DNA of 64,000 nucleotides from an uncultured Algibacter sp. (GTDB lineage Bacteria; Bacteroidota; Bacteroidia; Flavobacteriales; Flavobacteriaceae): NCBI GenBank assembly GCA_947502405.1, contig CANMZT010000004.1, positions 266,006 to 330,005 of the forward strand, read 5' to 3'. Shown piece by piece: positions 47,876 to 57,184 of this stretch (position 1 is its first letter; each line of letters starts with the position of its first letter). The notes under the pieces were generated by a model. It saw only the letters and a program-made list of their open reading frames with translations, ran no database searches and was not told where the DNA came from. The position numbers and the translations under genes were made by a program.

Positions 47876-50251
47876 ATGGAACATAAAACATGTTTCCATT
47901 GTGGATTAGATTCTACAACTTCCGAAATTATTTATGATGAAAAATCGTTTTGTTGTAACGGTTGTAAGACTGTTTACGAGATATTTTCTGCAAACGATTT
48001 AACATGTTACTACGACTTACAAAACGCCCCAGGCGCAACACCAAAAGAGATTGAAGGCAAATACAACTTTTTAGACAACCCTAAAATTGTTGAAAGTTTA
48101 CTGGAATTTAATGACGAAAAAACTCAAATTGTTACTCTATATATTCCTCATATTCATTGTAGTTCTTGTATTTGGATTTTAGAAAATCTAAATAAATTAC
48201 ATCCTTCGGTAAGTTCATCAATTGTGAATTTTGGAAAGAAAACGGTTCGGGTAAATTATCATACGGAACACTTTTCTCTGAAAGATTTAGTAAAACTTCT
48301 AAGCAGTATTGGTTATGAACCTTTTATAAGTTTAGATGATTATAGTGTTGGAAAAAAGAATGTTGACCGCTCTTTAATTTACAAACTAGGTGTTGCTGGA
48401 TTTGCTTTTGGAAATATTATGTTTTTATCCTTTCCTGAGTATTTTCAAGTGAGTGGGTTTTGGATTGAAAAATACGCACCTGTTTTTAGATGGTTGATGT
48501 TTGCATTTTCATTACCTGTTGTTTTTTACTCTGCACAAGATTATTTTATTTCGGCTTTTAAAGGATTACGCTCTAAAATTCTAAATATTGATGTACCTAT
48601 TGCTCTAGGTGCTGCGGTTTTATTTATAAGAAGTACTGCTGAAATAGTTCTGAATTTAGGCACTGGCTTTTTTGATAGCCTTTCTGGTCTAATTTTCTTT
48701 TTATTACTTGGGAAGTTTTTTCAGCAAAAAACCTATACGTTTTTATCTTTTGAGCGCGATTATAAATCTTATTTCCCTATTGGAATCACCAAAATTTCTC
48801 CTGATAATTCTGAAAGCTCCATTCAAGTTTATGATATTGAAAAAGGCGACAGACTTTTAATTAGAAATGAAGAGTTGATTCCTGTAGATTGCATTTTAAT
48901 TAAAGGGAAAGCTCGAATTGATTATAGTTTTGTTACAGGTGAATCTGAAGCAGTTTCCAAAAAATCTGGCGATAAATTATTTGCCGGTGGAAAACAATTA
49001 GATGGCAGTATAGAGGTTGATGTTTTAAAAACCGTAGAACAAAGTTACCTAACGCAATTATGGAGTAACGATGTGTTTAGTAAAAACAAAGAGGATGGTT
49101 TTACAACTTTAACTAATGCTATTAGCAAACGTTTTACCATTGCTGTTTTGAGCATTGCCATTATAGCGACTTCGTTTTGGATGTTTACAGATTCGTCTAA
49201 AGCATTAAATGTATTTACATCAGTGCTAATAATTGCTTGCCCGTGTGCTATTGCTTTGGCTGCACCTTTTACTTTTGGCAACTTGTTACGCATTTTTGGG
49301 AAGCTTAAGTTTTACGCTAAAAACGCTTCGGTAATTGAACAATTGGCTGCTATTGACACCATTATTTTTGATAAAACAGGGACGATTACTGCTAATAAAG
49401 AAACATCTATTGCTTATGATGGATTGGAACTTTCGGGAGATGAGGAAGCCTTATTAAAAAGCACATTGCGGAATTCTAATCATCCTTTAAGTAGGTCTTT
49501 ATACTCGCTTTTGAATGATAATGATATTGTGACGTTGGATACTTATGAAGAGCATGTTGGCAAAGGCATTGAAGCTCAACATAACCAAGATTCTATAAAA
49601 ATTGGTTCTGCTCCTTTTGTGGGCTACACTTCTGAAAGTGCGACTTTAAATACGGCGGTTCATGTGAGTACGAATAATAGCTACAAAGGAAAATTTACGT
49701 TTTATAATAAGTATAGAAAAGGACTTTCAAAGTTATTTAATAGGCTTAAAAAACATTATGATTTGGTCATCCTATCTGGGGATAATGCTGGAGAAAAAGA
49801 AAACCTAACTAAGCTATTACCCGCTAAAACAAAGTTGTTTTTTAATCAGAAACCTGAGGATAAACTGGAATATATAAAACACCATCAAAACTCTGGTGCA
49901 AAAGTACTTATGATTGGTGATGGTTTAAACGATGCAGGAGCCTTAGCGCAAAGTAATGTTGGTATTGCTATTTCGGAGAATGTCAATGTGTTTTCTCCTG
50001 CTTGTGATGCTATTTTGGATGCTACAAAATTCAACAAATTATACAGTTTTATTAAGGCTTCCAAATCGGCTATAAAAATTATAAAGTGGAGTTTTTTACT
50101 GTCGCTTATTTATAACTGTATCGGACTTTATTTTGCTATTACAGGACAATTAGCGCCAGTGGTTGCTGCTATTTTGATGCCTTTGAGCTCAATTAGTATT
50201 GTGGTTTTTACTACGATTTGCACGAACATTTTGGGACGGAAATTGAAGTAG
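47876..50251 (+). CDS. ccoI: heavy-metal P-type ATPase, CcoI/FixI type
   Basis: N-term CFHCGL, CNGCKTVYEIF; IHCSSCIW; CPCAIALAAP; FDKTGTIT; cbb3 cluster context. Confidence 0.92.
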   Translation: MEHKTCFHCGLDSTTSEIIYDEKSFCCNGCKTVYEIFSANDLTCYYDLQNAPGATPKEIEGKYNFLDNPKIVESLLEFNDEKTQIVTLYIPHIHCSSCIWILENLNKLHPSVSSSIVNFGKKTVRVNYHTEHFSLKDLVKLLSSIGYEPFISLDDYSVGKKNVDRSLIYKLGVAGFAFGNIMFLSFPEYFQVSGFWIEKYAPVFRWLMFAFSLPVVFYSAQDYFISAFKGLRSKILNIDVPIALGAAVLFIRSTAEIVLNLGTGFFDSLSGLIFFLLLGKFFQQKTYTFLSFERDYKSYFPIGITKISPDNSESSIQVYDIEKGDRLLIRNEELIPVDCILIKGKARIDYSFVTGESEAVSKKSGDKLFAGGKQLDGSIEVDVLKTVEQSYLTQLWSNDVFSKNKEDGFTTLTNAISKRFTIAVLSIAIIATSFWMFTDSSKALNVFTSVLIIACPCAIALAAPFTFGNLLRIFGKLKFYAKNASVIEQLAAIDTIIFDKTGTITANKETSIAYDGLELSGDEEALLKSTLRNSNHPLSRSLYSLLNDNDIVTLDTYEEHVGKGIEAQHNQDSIKIGSAPFVGYTSESATLNTAVHVSTNNSYKGKFTFYNKYRKGLSKLFNRLKKHYDLVILSGDNAGEKENLTKLLPAKTKLFFNQKPEDKLEYIKHHQNSGAKVLMIGDGLNDAGALAQSNVGIAISENVNVFSPACDAILDATKFNKLYSFIKASKSAIKIIKWSFLLSLIYNCIGLYFAITGQLAPVVAAILMPLSSISIVVFTTICTNILGRKLK

Positions 50252-50268
50252 GAACTGGGACTGATTTT

Positions 50269-50389
50269 GGCGGATAGATGCGTTAGGGATTGAAGTGGAT
50301 AGCCCACAGCCTGACGAAGGAAGTGCGAGGACTTGGAACGGAAAGCCCGACCTAGGCCCTGAACTAAATTCAGGGTATAGGTAACGCCC
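50269..50389 (+). repeat. structured intergenic repeat family, copy D
   Basis: GGCGGATAGATGCGTTAGGGATTGAAGTGGATAGCCCACAGCCTGAC...GAAAGCCCGACCTAGGCCCTGAACTAAATTCAGGGTATAGGTAACGCCC. Confidence 0.85.
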
Positions 50390-50417
50390 AAATAAAAATG
50401 AAAATAAAGAATGAAAC

Positions 50418-50431
50418 ATGACAAATGTCAT
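50418..50431. promoter_or_regulatory. FNR-type box upstream of ccoS-ccoNOQP
   Basis: ATGACAAATGTCAT; centre 29.5 nt from TATTTTTG at 50454-50461. Confidence 0.72.
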
Positions 50432-50481
50432 CTTTTAAAAAGGACTATGAAAGTATTTTTGAACCGTAACTTCAATTAGGT

Positions 50482-50667
50482 ATGAGTGTTATATATATTT
50501 TACTTGCTATTAGCATAATAGTGGCTATTGGTTTTTTTGTAGCCTTTATTGTTGCTGTTAAACGTGGACAATTTGACGATAGTTACACGCCATCAGTACG
50601 CATGCTTTTTGAGGATGAATTGATTAAAGACAAACCAAATAAAACGATACTAACCAAGAAAGATTAA
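50482..50667 (+). CDS. ccoS: cbb3-type cytochrome oxidase assembly protein CcoS
   Basis: Short single-TM protein MSVIYILLAISIIVAIGFFVAFIVAVKRGQFDD. Confidence 0.9.
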   Translation: MSVIYILLAISIIVAIGFFVAFIVAVKRGQFDDSYTPSVRMLFEDELIKDKPNKTILTKKD

Positions 50668-50678
50668 TAATTATAACT

Positions 50679-52871
50679 ATGGAAATGCAACAGTTTCATT
50701 ACGATAATAAAATCGTTACTAAATTCCTCTACGCTACCATAATTTTTGGGGTTGTGGGTATGCTTGTTGGCCTTATTTTGGCCTTTATGTTTTTATTCCC
50801 AAACCTTACAGATGGGATTTCGTGGCTTAGTTTTGGTCGGTTAAGACCTTTACACACTAATGCTGTAATTTTTGCCTTTGTGGGAAATGCTATGTTTGCT
50901 GGGATTTACTATTCGCTGCAACGTTTATTAAAAACACGTATGGCTAGCGACCTGTTAAGTAATATTAACTTTTGGGGTTGGCAATTAATTATTGTTGCTG
51001 CTGCAATTTCATTGCCATTGGGTTACACCACATCAAAAGAATATGCCGAATTGGAATGGCCTATTGATATTGCCATTGCATTGATTTGGGTGGTGTTTGG
51101 TGTGAATATGATTTGGACGATTTTAAAGCGTAGACAGCGTCATTTATATGTTGCTGTTTGGTTTTACTTAGCTACGTTTATTACTGTTGCGGTACTTCAT
51201 ATTTTTAATAGTTTAGAACTCCCTGTAAGTGGCATGAAAAGTTACTCAGTTTATGCTGGTGTACAGGATGCCTTAGTACAATGGTGGTATGGGCATAATG
51301 CGGTAGCATTCTTTTTAACAACGCCATTTTTAGGTTTAATGTACTACTTTGTACCTAAAGCTGCGAATAGGCCTGTGTATTCTTATAGACTGTCTATAGT
51401 GCATTTCTGGTCTTTAATATTTATTTATATCTGGGCTGGACCCCATCATTTATTATATACTGCTTTACCAGAATGGGCTCAGAATTTAGGGGTTGCATTC
51501 TCAGTGATGCTATTAATGCCGTCTTGGGGTGGTATGATAAACGGACTTTTAACCTTGCGAGGCGCTTGGGATAAAGTACGAACTGACCCGGTTTTAAAAT
51601 TTATGGTAGTAGCTATTACCGGTTATGGTATGGCAACTTTTGAAGGCCCTACCCTATCGCTGAAAAATGTAAACGCTATTGCGCACTTTACCGATTGGAT
51701 TATTGCACACGTGCACGTTGGTGCTTTAGCTTGGAATGGGTTTATGGCTTTTGGTATTATTTACTACTTGATTCCAAGGTTATTTAAAACAAAATTACAC
51801 TCTTTACCTTTAGCTAACTTGCACTTTTGGCTAGGTACTTTGGGTATTATTATATACGCTTTACCAATGTATGTAGCTGGGTTTACTCAAGCTAGTATGT
51901 GGAAACAGTTTAACCCAGACGGGACATTAGTTTATGGTAACTTTTTAGAAACGGTTACTGAAATTATGCCAATGTATTGGATGCGTGCTATTGGTGGTAC
52001 CCTTTATATTGTTGGTATGCTGATTCTTGTTTATAATGTGATTGCGACTGTAAGAAACGGAAGTAGTGTACAAGATGAATTAGCAGAAGCACCAGCTTTA
52101 GAACGTGTTACTAAGAAACGTACAGCTAGCGAAGGTTGGCACACTTGGTTAGAAAGAAGACCAATTCAGTTAACACTTTTAGCTACTGTAGCTATTTTAA
52201 TTGGTGGTATTATTCAGATTGTACCAACCATTATGGTAAAATCTAATATTCCGACAATAGCAAGTGTTAAACCATATTCACCTTTAGAACTAGAAGGTAG
52301 AGATATTTACATTCGAGAAGGCTGCGTGGGTTGTCACTCGCAAATGATTCGTCCGTTTAGAAGTGAAGTAGAACGCTATGGCGAATATTCAAAAGCTGGT
52401 GAATATGTTTATGACCACCCATTCCTTTGGGGTAGTAAACGTACTGGACCAGACTTACACCGTGTTGGCGGTAAGTATTCAGACAACTGGCACTTTAACC
52501 ATATGTATGACCCACAAAGTACCTCATCTGGTTCTATTATGCCACGTTACCCATGGTTAATTACTGGTAGCAGTAGTGAGCTGGATAAAACGCAAACCGA
52601 GGCAAAAATGGAGGTTATGGTAACCTTAGGTGTTCCGTATTCTGAAGAAGACATTGCAAATGCACAACAAAGTATGTTAGAACAAGGTGCCCAAATTGAG
52701 CAAAACCTATATAGCGATCCTGACTTTGCTAAAAATTATGAAGCAGATAAAAAATATGCTGCAGATAACGGTGAAGACTTTATAGAAATGAAAAACCGTG
52801 AGATTGTAGCACTTATTGCTTACCTGCAACGATTAGGAACAGATATTAATGTAGATACAGCTCAAAACTAA
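50679..52871 (+). CDS. ccoN: cbb3-type cytochrome c oxidase, fused subunits I/II
   Basis: CcoN region HVHVGALAWNGFMAFGIIYYL followed by CcoO region REGCVGCHSQMIRPFRSEVERYGEYS. Confidence 0.95.
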   Translation: MEMQQFHYDNKIVTKFLYATIIFGVVGMLVGLILAFMFLFPNLTDGISWLSFGRLRPLHTNAVIFAFVGNAMFAGIYYSLQRLLKTRMASDLLSNINFWGWQLIIVAAAISLPLGYTTSKEYAELEWPIDIAIALIWVVFGVNMIWTILKRRQRHLYVAVWFYLATFITVAVLHIFNSLELPVSGMKSYSVYAGVQDALVQWWYGHNAVAFFLTTPFLGLMYYFVPKAANRPVYSYRLSIVHFWSLIFIYIWAGPHHLLYTALPEWAQNLGVAFSVMLLMPSWGGMINGLLTLRGAWDKVRTDPVLKFMVVAITGYGMATFEGPTLSLKNVNAIAHFTDWIIAHVHVGALAWNGFMAFGIIYYLIPRLFKTKLHSLPLANLHFWLGTLGIIIYALPMYVAGFTQASMWKQFNPDGTLVYGNFLETVTEIMPMYWMRAIGGTLYIVGMLILVYNVIATVRNGSSVQDELAEAPALERVTKKRTASEGWHTWLERRPIQLTLLATVAILIGGIIQIVPTIMVKSNIPTIASVKPYSPLELEGRDIYIREGCVGCHSQMIRPFRSEVERYGEYSKAGEYVYDHPFLWGSKRTGPDLHRVGGKYSDNWHFNHMYDPQSTSSGSIMPRYPWLITGSSSELDKTQTEAKMEVMVTLGVPYSEEDIANAQQSMLEQGAQIEQNLYSDPDFAKNYEADKKYAADNGEDFIEMKNREIVALIAYLQRLGTDINVDTAQN

Positions 52872-52888
52872 CCATCAAAATAAACATC

Positions 52889-53083
52889 ATGTTAAAATTT
52901 GTAAAAAACCATATGGAGAGTATCACCGGGATTGAAATATACCCGATTATCTCCTTACTTATATTTTTTATCTTTTTTGTAGCGCTTTTTTGGTGGGTTG
53001 CAACCGCAAAAAAAGACTATATAAAAACTGTTAGTAACATTCCTTTAGACAACCAAAACGACGATATATCATGCGAAATTTAA
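52889..53083 (+). CDS. CcoQ-like small subunit
   Basis: Single TM, FFVALFWWVATAKKDY, position in cco operon. Confidence 0.75.
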   Translation: MLKFVKNHMESITGIEIYPIISLLIFFIFFVALFWWVATAKKDYIKTVSNIPLDNQNDDISCEI

Positions 53084-54012
53084 TCCCATCCTGGATTCGT
53101 GTTCCAGTAGTATTCTTTATCATTTTTGGAGCCGTTGAATTCTTTATTGATTCTGGAGAAAAACCTGCATTTATCGAATATCCTGCAGTGATGCTCTTCT
53201 TACTCTTAGTGCTTTTAATCTTAATAGCTATTGAAGCTATTGTTGGAGCATTAGAAAACGTGATGCTTCATAAACTAGATGAAGCAGCTAAAGCGCGATT
53301 TTTAGCTGAAAAAGAAAAGTCGTTTAAATTTACTTGGTTAAAAGAAACGTACAAAAAACTTCTTGGGCAAAAACCTATTGAAGAAGAAGGTGAAATTATT
53401 TTAGACCACAATTACGATGGTATTAAAGAGTTAGATAATAACTTACCGCCATGGTGGTTATATGGGTTCTACGCAACTATAGTTTTTGCAGCCATATATC
53501 TTGTAAGGTATCATATTTTTGATGGTGAAAATCAGTTTGACGAATTAGAAACAGAATTAGCTGATGCCCGACTTGCTATTGAGCAATACAAAAAAACTGC
53601 TAAAGATTTAGTAGATATTAATACCGTAACACTATTATCGGATGCATCAGATTTATCATCTGGTAAAGCTATTTTTCAAGCCAACTGTGTTGCTTGCCAT
53701 ATGGCAGATGGTGGCGGTGGTATTGGCCCTAACCTAACCGATAACCATTGGATATTAGGTGGCGGCATTAAAAATGTTTTTAAAACCGTTTCTGAAGGTG
53801 GTCGTTCTGGAAAAGGAATGATTGCTTGGAAAGCACAATTAAAACCATCTGAAATGGCGCAAGTTTCTAGTTATGTTTTAAGCTTACAAGGTACTACTCC
53901 TGCTAATCCTAAAGCCGCAGAGGGCGATATTTGGGTTGATGAAAACGCACCAGCTGAAAACGTTCCAACAGAAACTACAGAAGTTGTAACAGACTCAATA
54001 AGTGCAGAATAA
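53071..54012 (+). CDS. ccoP: cbb3-type oxidase subunit III (diheme/monoheme c-type)
   Basis: HNYDGIKELDNNLPPWWLYGFYATIVFA; CVACHMADGGGGIGPNLTDNHWI. Confidence 0.92.
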   Translation: MRNLIPSWIRVPVVFFIIFGAVEFFIDSGEKPAFIEYPAVMLFLLLVLLILIAIEAIVGALENVMLHKLDEAAKARFLAEKEKSFKFTWLKETYKKLLGQKPIEEEGEIILDHNYDGIKELDNNLPPWWLYGFYATIVFAAIYLVRYHIFDGENQFDELETELADARLAIEQYKKTAKDLVDINTVTLLSDASDLSSGKAIFQANCVACHMADGGGGIGPNLTDNHWILGGGIKNVFKTVSEGGRSGKGMIAWKAQLKPSEMAQVSSYVLSLQGTTPANPKAAEGDIWVDENAPAENVPTETTEVVTDSISAE

Positions 54013-54047
54013 ATTTTTAGCAAGATCAAACTAAGCTAAACACTGAT

Positions 54048-54077
54048 GACCTGTTAAGATTTAAAACTTAACAGGTC
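54048..54077. repeat. perfect hairpin between ccoP and ccoG
   Basis: GACCTGTTAAG-atttaaaa-CTTAACAGGTC. Confidence 0.6.
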
Positions 54078-54094
54078 TAAATCAAAAAAAAGCT

Positions 54095-55519
54095 GTGGAA
54101 ACCCCAGAAAACGAAATATTCAGAGATTCAATTGGCACCATTACTGAAGATGGGAAGCGTGCTTGGGTATTTCCAAAAAAACCTAGTGGAAAATTTTATG
54201 AATACAGAAAATATGTAAGCTACTTTTTATTAGCAATCTTATTACTATCACCTTTCATAAAAATAAACGGCAACCAGTTTTTGATGTTTAATGTTTTAGA
54301 ACGTCGCTTTAATATTTTCGGTTTCCCATTTTGGCCACAAGATTTTCATTTATTTGTTTTTTCTATGATAATTGGTGTGGTTTTTATCACACTATTTACA
54401 GTAGCGTTTGGTAGAATTTTTTGTGGGTGGATTTGTCCGCAAACTATTTTTATGGAAATGGTATTCCGCAGAATTGAATACTGGATTGAAGGTGATAGAA
54501 ATAAACAGCGCAAACTAGCAAGACAAAAATGGGATGCTGAAAAGATTAGGAAAAAAAGTTTAAAGTTTGCCATTTTCGCTATCATTTCATTTGTAATAGC
54601 TAACGTGTTTTTAGCCTATTTAATTGGTAGCGATAAGCTTATAGAGCATATAACTGAAGGGCCTTTAAAAAACATAAGCACTCTAATATCCTTGCTCATT
54701 TTTACAGCTGTTTTTTACTTTGTATTTGCATGGTTTAGAGAACAAGTTTGTGTAATTGCATGCCCCTATGGTAGGCTTCAAGGGGTTTTACTTGATACCA
54801 AATCCATTGTTGTGGCTTACGATCACAAGCGTGGTGAAGGTGAAAGTGGTAGAAAAAAGTTTAGAAAAAATGAAGACAGAGCCGCATTAGGACACGGTGA
54901 TTGTATTGATTGCTTACAGTGTGTACATGTTTGCCCTACAGGTATTGATATCAGAAACGGAACACAACTAGAGTGTGTTAATTGTACAGCTTGTATTGAT
55001 GAATGCGACCATATTATGGAAAGCATCAACCTACCAAAAGGATTGATTAGGTATGCGAGCGAAGAGAATATAGAGAAGAAAACAAAATTTGAATTAACCC
55101 CGAGAATGAAAGGCTACATTGCGGTATTAGCCATAATGATTGGGATTTTGATTGGGATGCTATTTTTAAGAAATGATGTTGAGGCCAATGTTTTAAGATT
55201 ACCAGGACAGCTATACGAACATAAAGAAGGAAATATTATTAGCAATGTATTTACTTATAAATTGGTAAATAAAACCTCTGTAGATATTGAAGATGTGAGT
55301 TTTAAGTTAATGTCTCATAAGGGAGAATTAAAGTTGGTATCTACAAGTAAAGAGTTTGTAGTACCAAGCCAAGGTATTGCTGAAGGGACTTTGTTTATAG
55401 AGATAAATAATTCAGCATTGTCTGGAGATAGAAATAAAATTAAAATTGGTGTTTATAAAGGCGAGGAATTGATTGAAACCACTACGGCTAATTTTTTAGG
55501 CCCTAGAAGTTATAAATAA
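54095..55519 (+). CDS. ccoG: cytochrome c oxidase accessory protein CcoG (4Fe-4S)
   Basis: FGRIFCGWICPQTIFMEMVFR; CIDCLQCVHVCPTGIDIRNGTQLECVNCTACIDECD; GTG start. Confidence 0.93.
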   Translation: METPENEIFRDSIGTITEDGKRAWVFPKKPSGKFYEYRKYVSYFLLAILLLSPFIKINGNQFLMFNVLERRFNIFGFPFWPQDFHLFVFSMIIGVVFITLFTVAFGRIFCGWICPQTIFMEMVFRRIEYWIEGDRNKQRKLARQKWDAEKIRKKSLKFAIFAIISFVIANVFLAYLIGSDKLIEHITEGPLKNISTLISLLIFTAVFYFVFAWFREQVCVIACPYGRLQGVLLDTKSIVVAYDHKRGEGESGRKKFRKNEDRAALGHGDCIDCLQCVHVCPTGIDIRNGTQLECVNCTACIDECDHIMESINLPKGLIRYASEENIEKKTKFELTPRMKGYIAVLAIMIGILIGMLFLRNDVEANVLRLPGQLYEHKEGNIISNVFTYKLVNKTSVDIEDVSFKLMSHKGELKLVSTSKEFVVPSQGIAEGTLFIEINNSALSGDRNKIKIGVYKGEELIETTTANFLGPRSYK

Positions 55520-55631
55520 GACAGAGGTTTGAAAACAGCAGACGGAAGTACTTACTCTTGTGGTTATAAATAAGTTTTAAGTCGAAGTCGAAGTTAGACA
55601 GTACTAACTATTAAGAGAAGTGAATGACTTT

Positions 55632-55725
55632 GGCGGATAGGTGCATTAGGGATTGAACGGCATGTTTGAAATCCCCGACGCAGGAGGGATTGAGTAGTGA
55701 AAGCCCGACCCGATAAGGGAATGCC
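55632..55725 (+). repeat. structured intergenic repeat family, copy E (divergent)
   Basis: GGCGGATAGGTGCATTAGGGATTG...CCCCGACGCAGGAGG...GAAAGCCCGACCCGATAAGGGAATGCC. Confidence 0.75.
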
Positions 55726-55812
55726 ATAAAAAGTTTAAAGTGATTAGTTGCAGTAAACAGTGAGATAAAATAAGATCCTGAAACAGGTTTAGGATGACAA
55801 AAATATTGAGTT

Positions 55813-56259
55813 ATGAAATTTAATTGGGGTACCGGAATAGTATTAGCGTTTATTGGGTTTATTAGCTTTATCATGTACTTTATTATTACCATGAATGTGG
55901 ATAATAAATACGACCACGACTTGGTAAGTGAGGACTACTATGCTGATGAATTGAAATATCAAAACGACATTAACAAGCTTAAAAACGCTAAAGCATTAGA
56001 TACTAATTTAAGCTACGAAAAAACCGCTGAGGGACTGCTTATAAAATTCCCTGAAAATATTGATTATAAAGACATTACTGGAAAATTGTTCCTATATAGG
56101 CCATCTAACAAACAATTAGACTTTGATACTGCTATTTCATTGTCTAAACCTTATTTGCTCATACCTGACAAACGTTTGGTAGATGGCCGTTGGAACATTA
56201 ATATAGATTGGCAATATAAAGGAAAATCTTATTTATTTAAAGAATCTATAAATTATTAA
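55813..56259 (+). CDS. ccoH: FixH/CcoH family protein
   Basis: MKFNWGTGIVLAFIGFISFIMYFIITMNVDNKYDHDLVSEDYYADELKYQ. Confidence 0.85.
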   Translation: MKFNWGTGIVLAFIGFISFIMYFIITMNVDNKYDHDLVSEDYYADELKYQNDINKLKNAKALDTNLSYEKTAEGLLIKFPENIDYKDITGKLFLYRPSNKQLDFDTAISLSKPYLLIPDKRLVDGRWNINIDWQYKGKSYLFKESINY

Positions 56260-56260
56260 C

Positions 56261-56962
56261 ATGCTTGCATCTGCATTCATATTAGGCTTATTGGGTAGTT
56301 TTCATTGCATAGGCATGTGCGGTCCCATAGCTTTTATGTTGCCTGTAGATAGAAGTAATTCTGTTAAAAAAATATCTCAAATTGCCATTTATCATTTCGG
56401 TAGATTATTGGCTTACAGTATTATAGGACTCATTTTTGGGCTTATTGGCAAAAGCCTTTATATTTTTGGTTACCAGCAACAACTTTCTATAATTATTGGA
56501 GTATTTATGATTTTGATTGTGGTTATTCCGCAAAAAACATTTAATAAATACAATTTTTCTAAACCTATTTATAAGTTAATTTCAAAAGTAAAATCGGCTC
56601 TGGGTTCTGCACTCAAGAAAAAAACCATGGATACCTTCTTAACCATTGGTTTTTTAAACGGTTTTTTACCTTGCGGCTTGGTTTACATGGCACTTTTTGC
56701 TGCTATGGCTGGTGGAAATGCTGCAAACGGCAGTTTATATATGGCTGTTTTTGGTTTGGGTACCATTCCGTTAATGACTACTGCTATTTATTTTAGTCAT
56801 TTTTTAAAAGGTACAGCCAGACAACGCATTCAAAAAATTATTCCAGTTTTTGTGGTGCTTATTGGCGCCCTATTTATTCTTCGTGGTTTGGGCTTAGGCA
56901 TTCCTTACCTCTCTCCTGCTCCTGTTTACGATATGGTTTCCAATAGTATAGATTGCCATTAA
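56261..56962 (+). CDS. SafE/CcoH-associated sulfite exporter TauE/SafE-family membrane protein
   Basis: GLLGSFHCIGMCGPIAFML; NGFLPCGLVYMALFAAMAGG. Confidence 0.88.
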   Translation: MLASAFILGLLGSFHCIGMCGPIAFMLPVDRSNSVKKISQIAIYHFGRLLAYSIIGLIFGLIGKSLYIFGYQQQLSIIIGVFMILIVVIPQKTFNKYNFSKPIYKLISKVKSALGSALKKKTMDTFLTIGFLNGFLPCGLVYMALFAAMAGGNAANGSLYMAVFGLGTIPLMTTAIYFSHFLKGTARQRIQKIIPVFVVLIGALFILRGLGLGIPYLSPAPVYDMVSNSIDCH

Positions 56963-57129
56963 AATTCTTTTGATGGGTACTTAAGTAAGTTATTACTTGG
57001 ATTGAGACTAATACCTGATTAATCTTAATGAGTTACTAATTTAAAACACATAGTTTTATTAAGATAAATTATTTTATTTGATTTAATCTATAAGATTTCT
57101 TTATAATCATTATCAACAAAAACAATAGT

Positions 57130-57174
57130 TTTATTTTCAAAAATAATAGTAATACTATTACTTTTGAAAATAAA
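57130..57174. promoter_or_regulatory. 45-bp dyad, putative TetR operator
   Basis: TTTATTTTCAAAAATAATAGTAATACTATTACTTTTGAAAATAAA: 21 of 22 symmetric positions complementary. Confidence 0.65.
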
Positions 57175-57184
57175 TTTATCAATT

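Noticed and set aside
50679-52871. Fused CcoN-CcoO protein in the cbb3 operon
   Set aside because: Unusual relative to Proteobacteria but a known arrangement in Bacteroidota; not novel.
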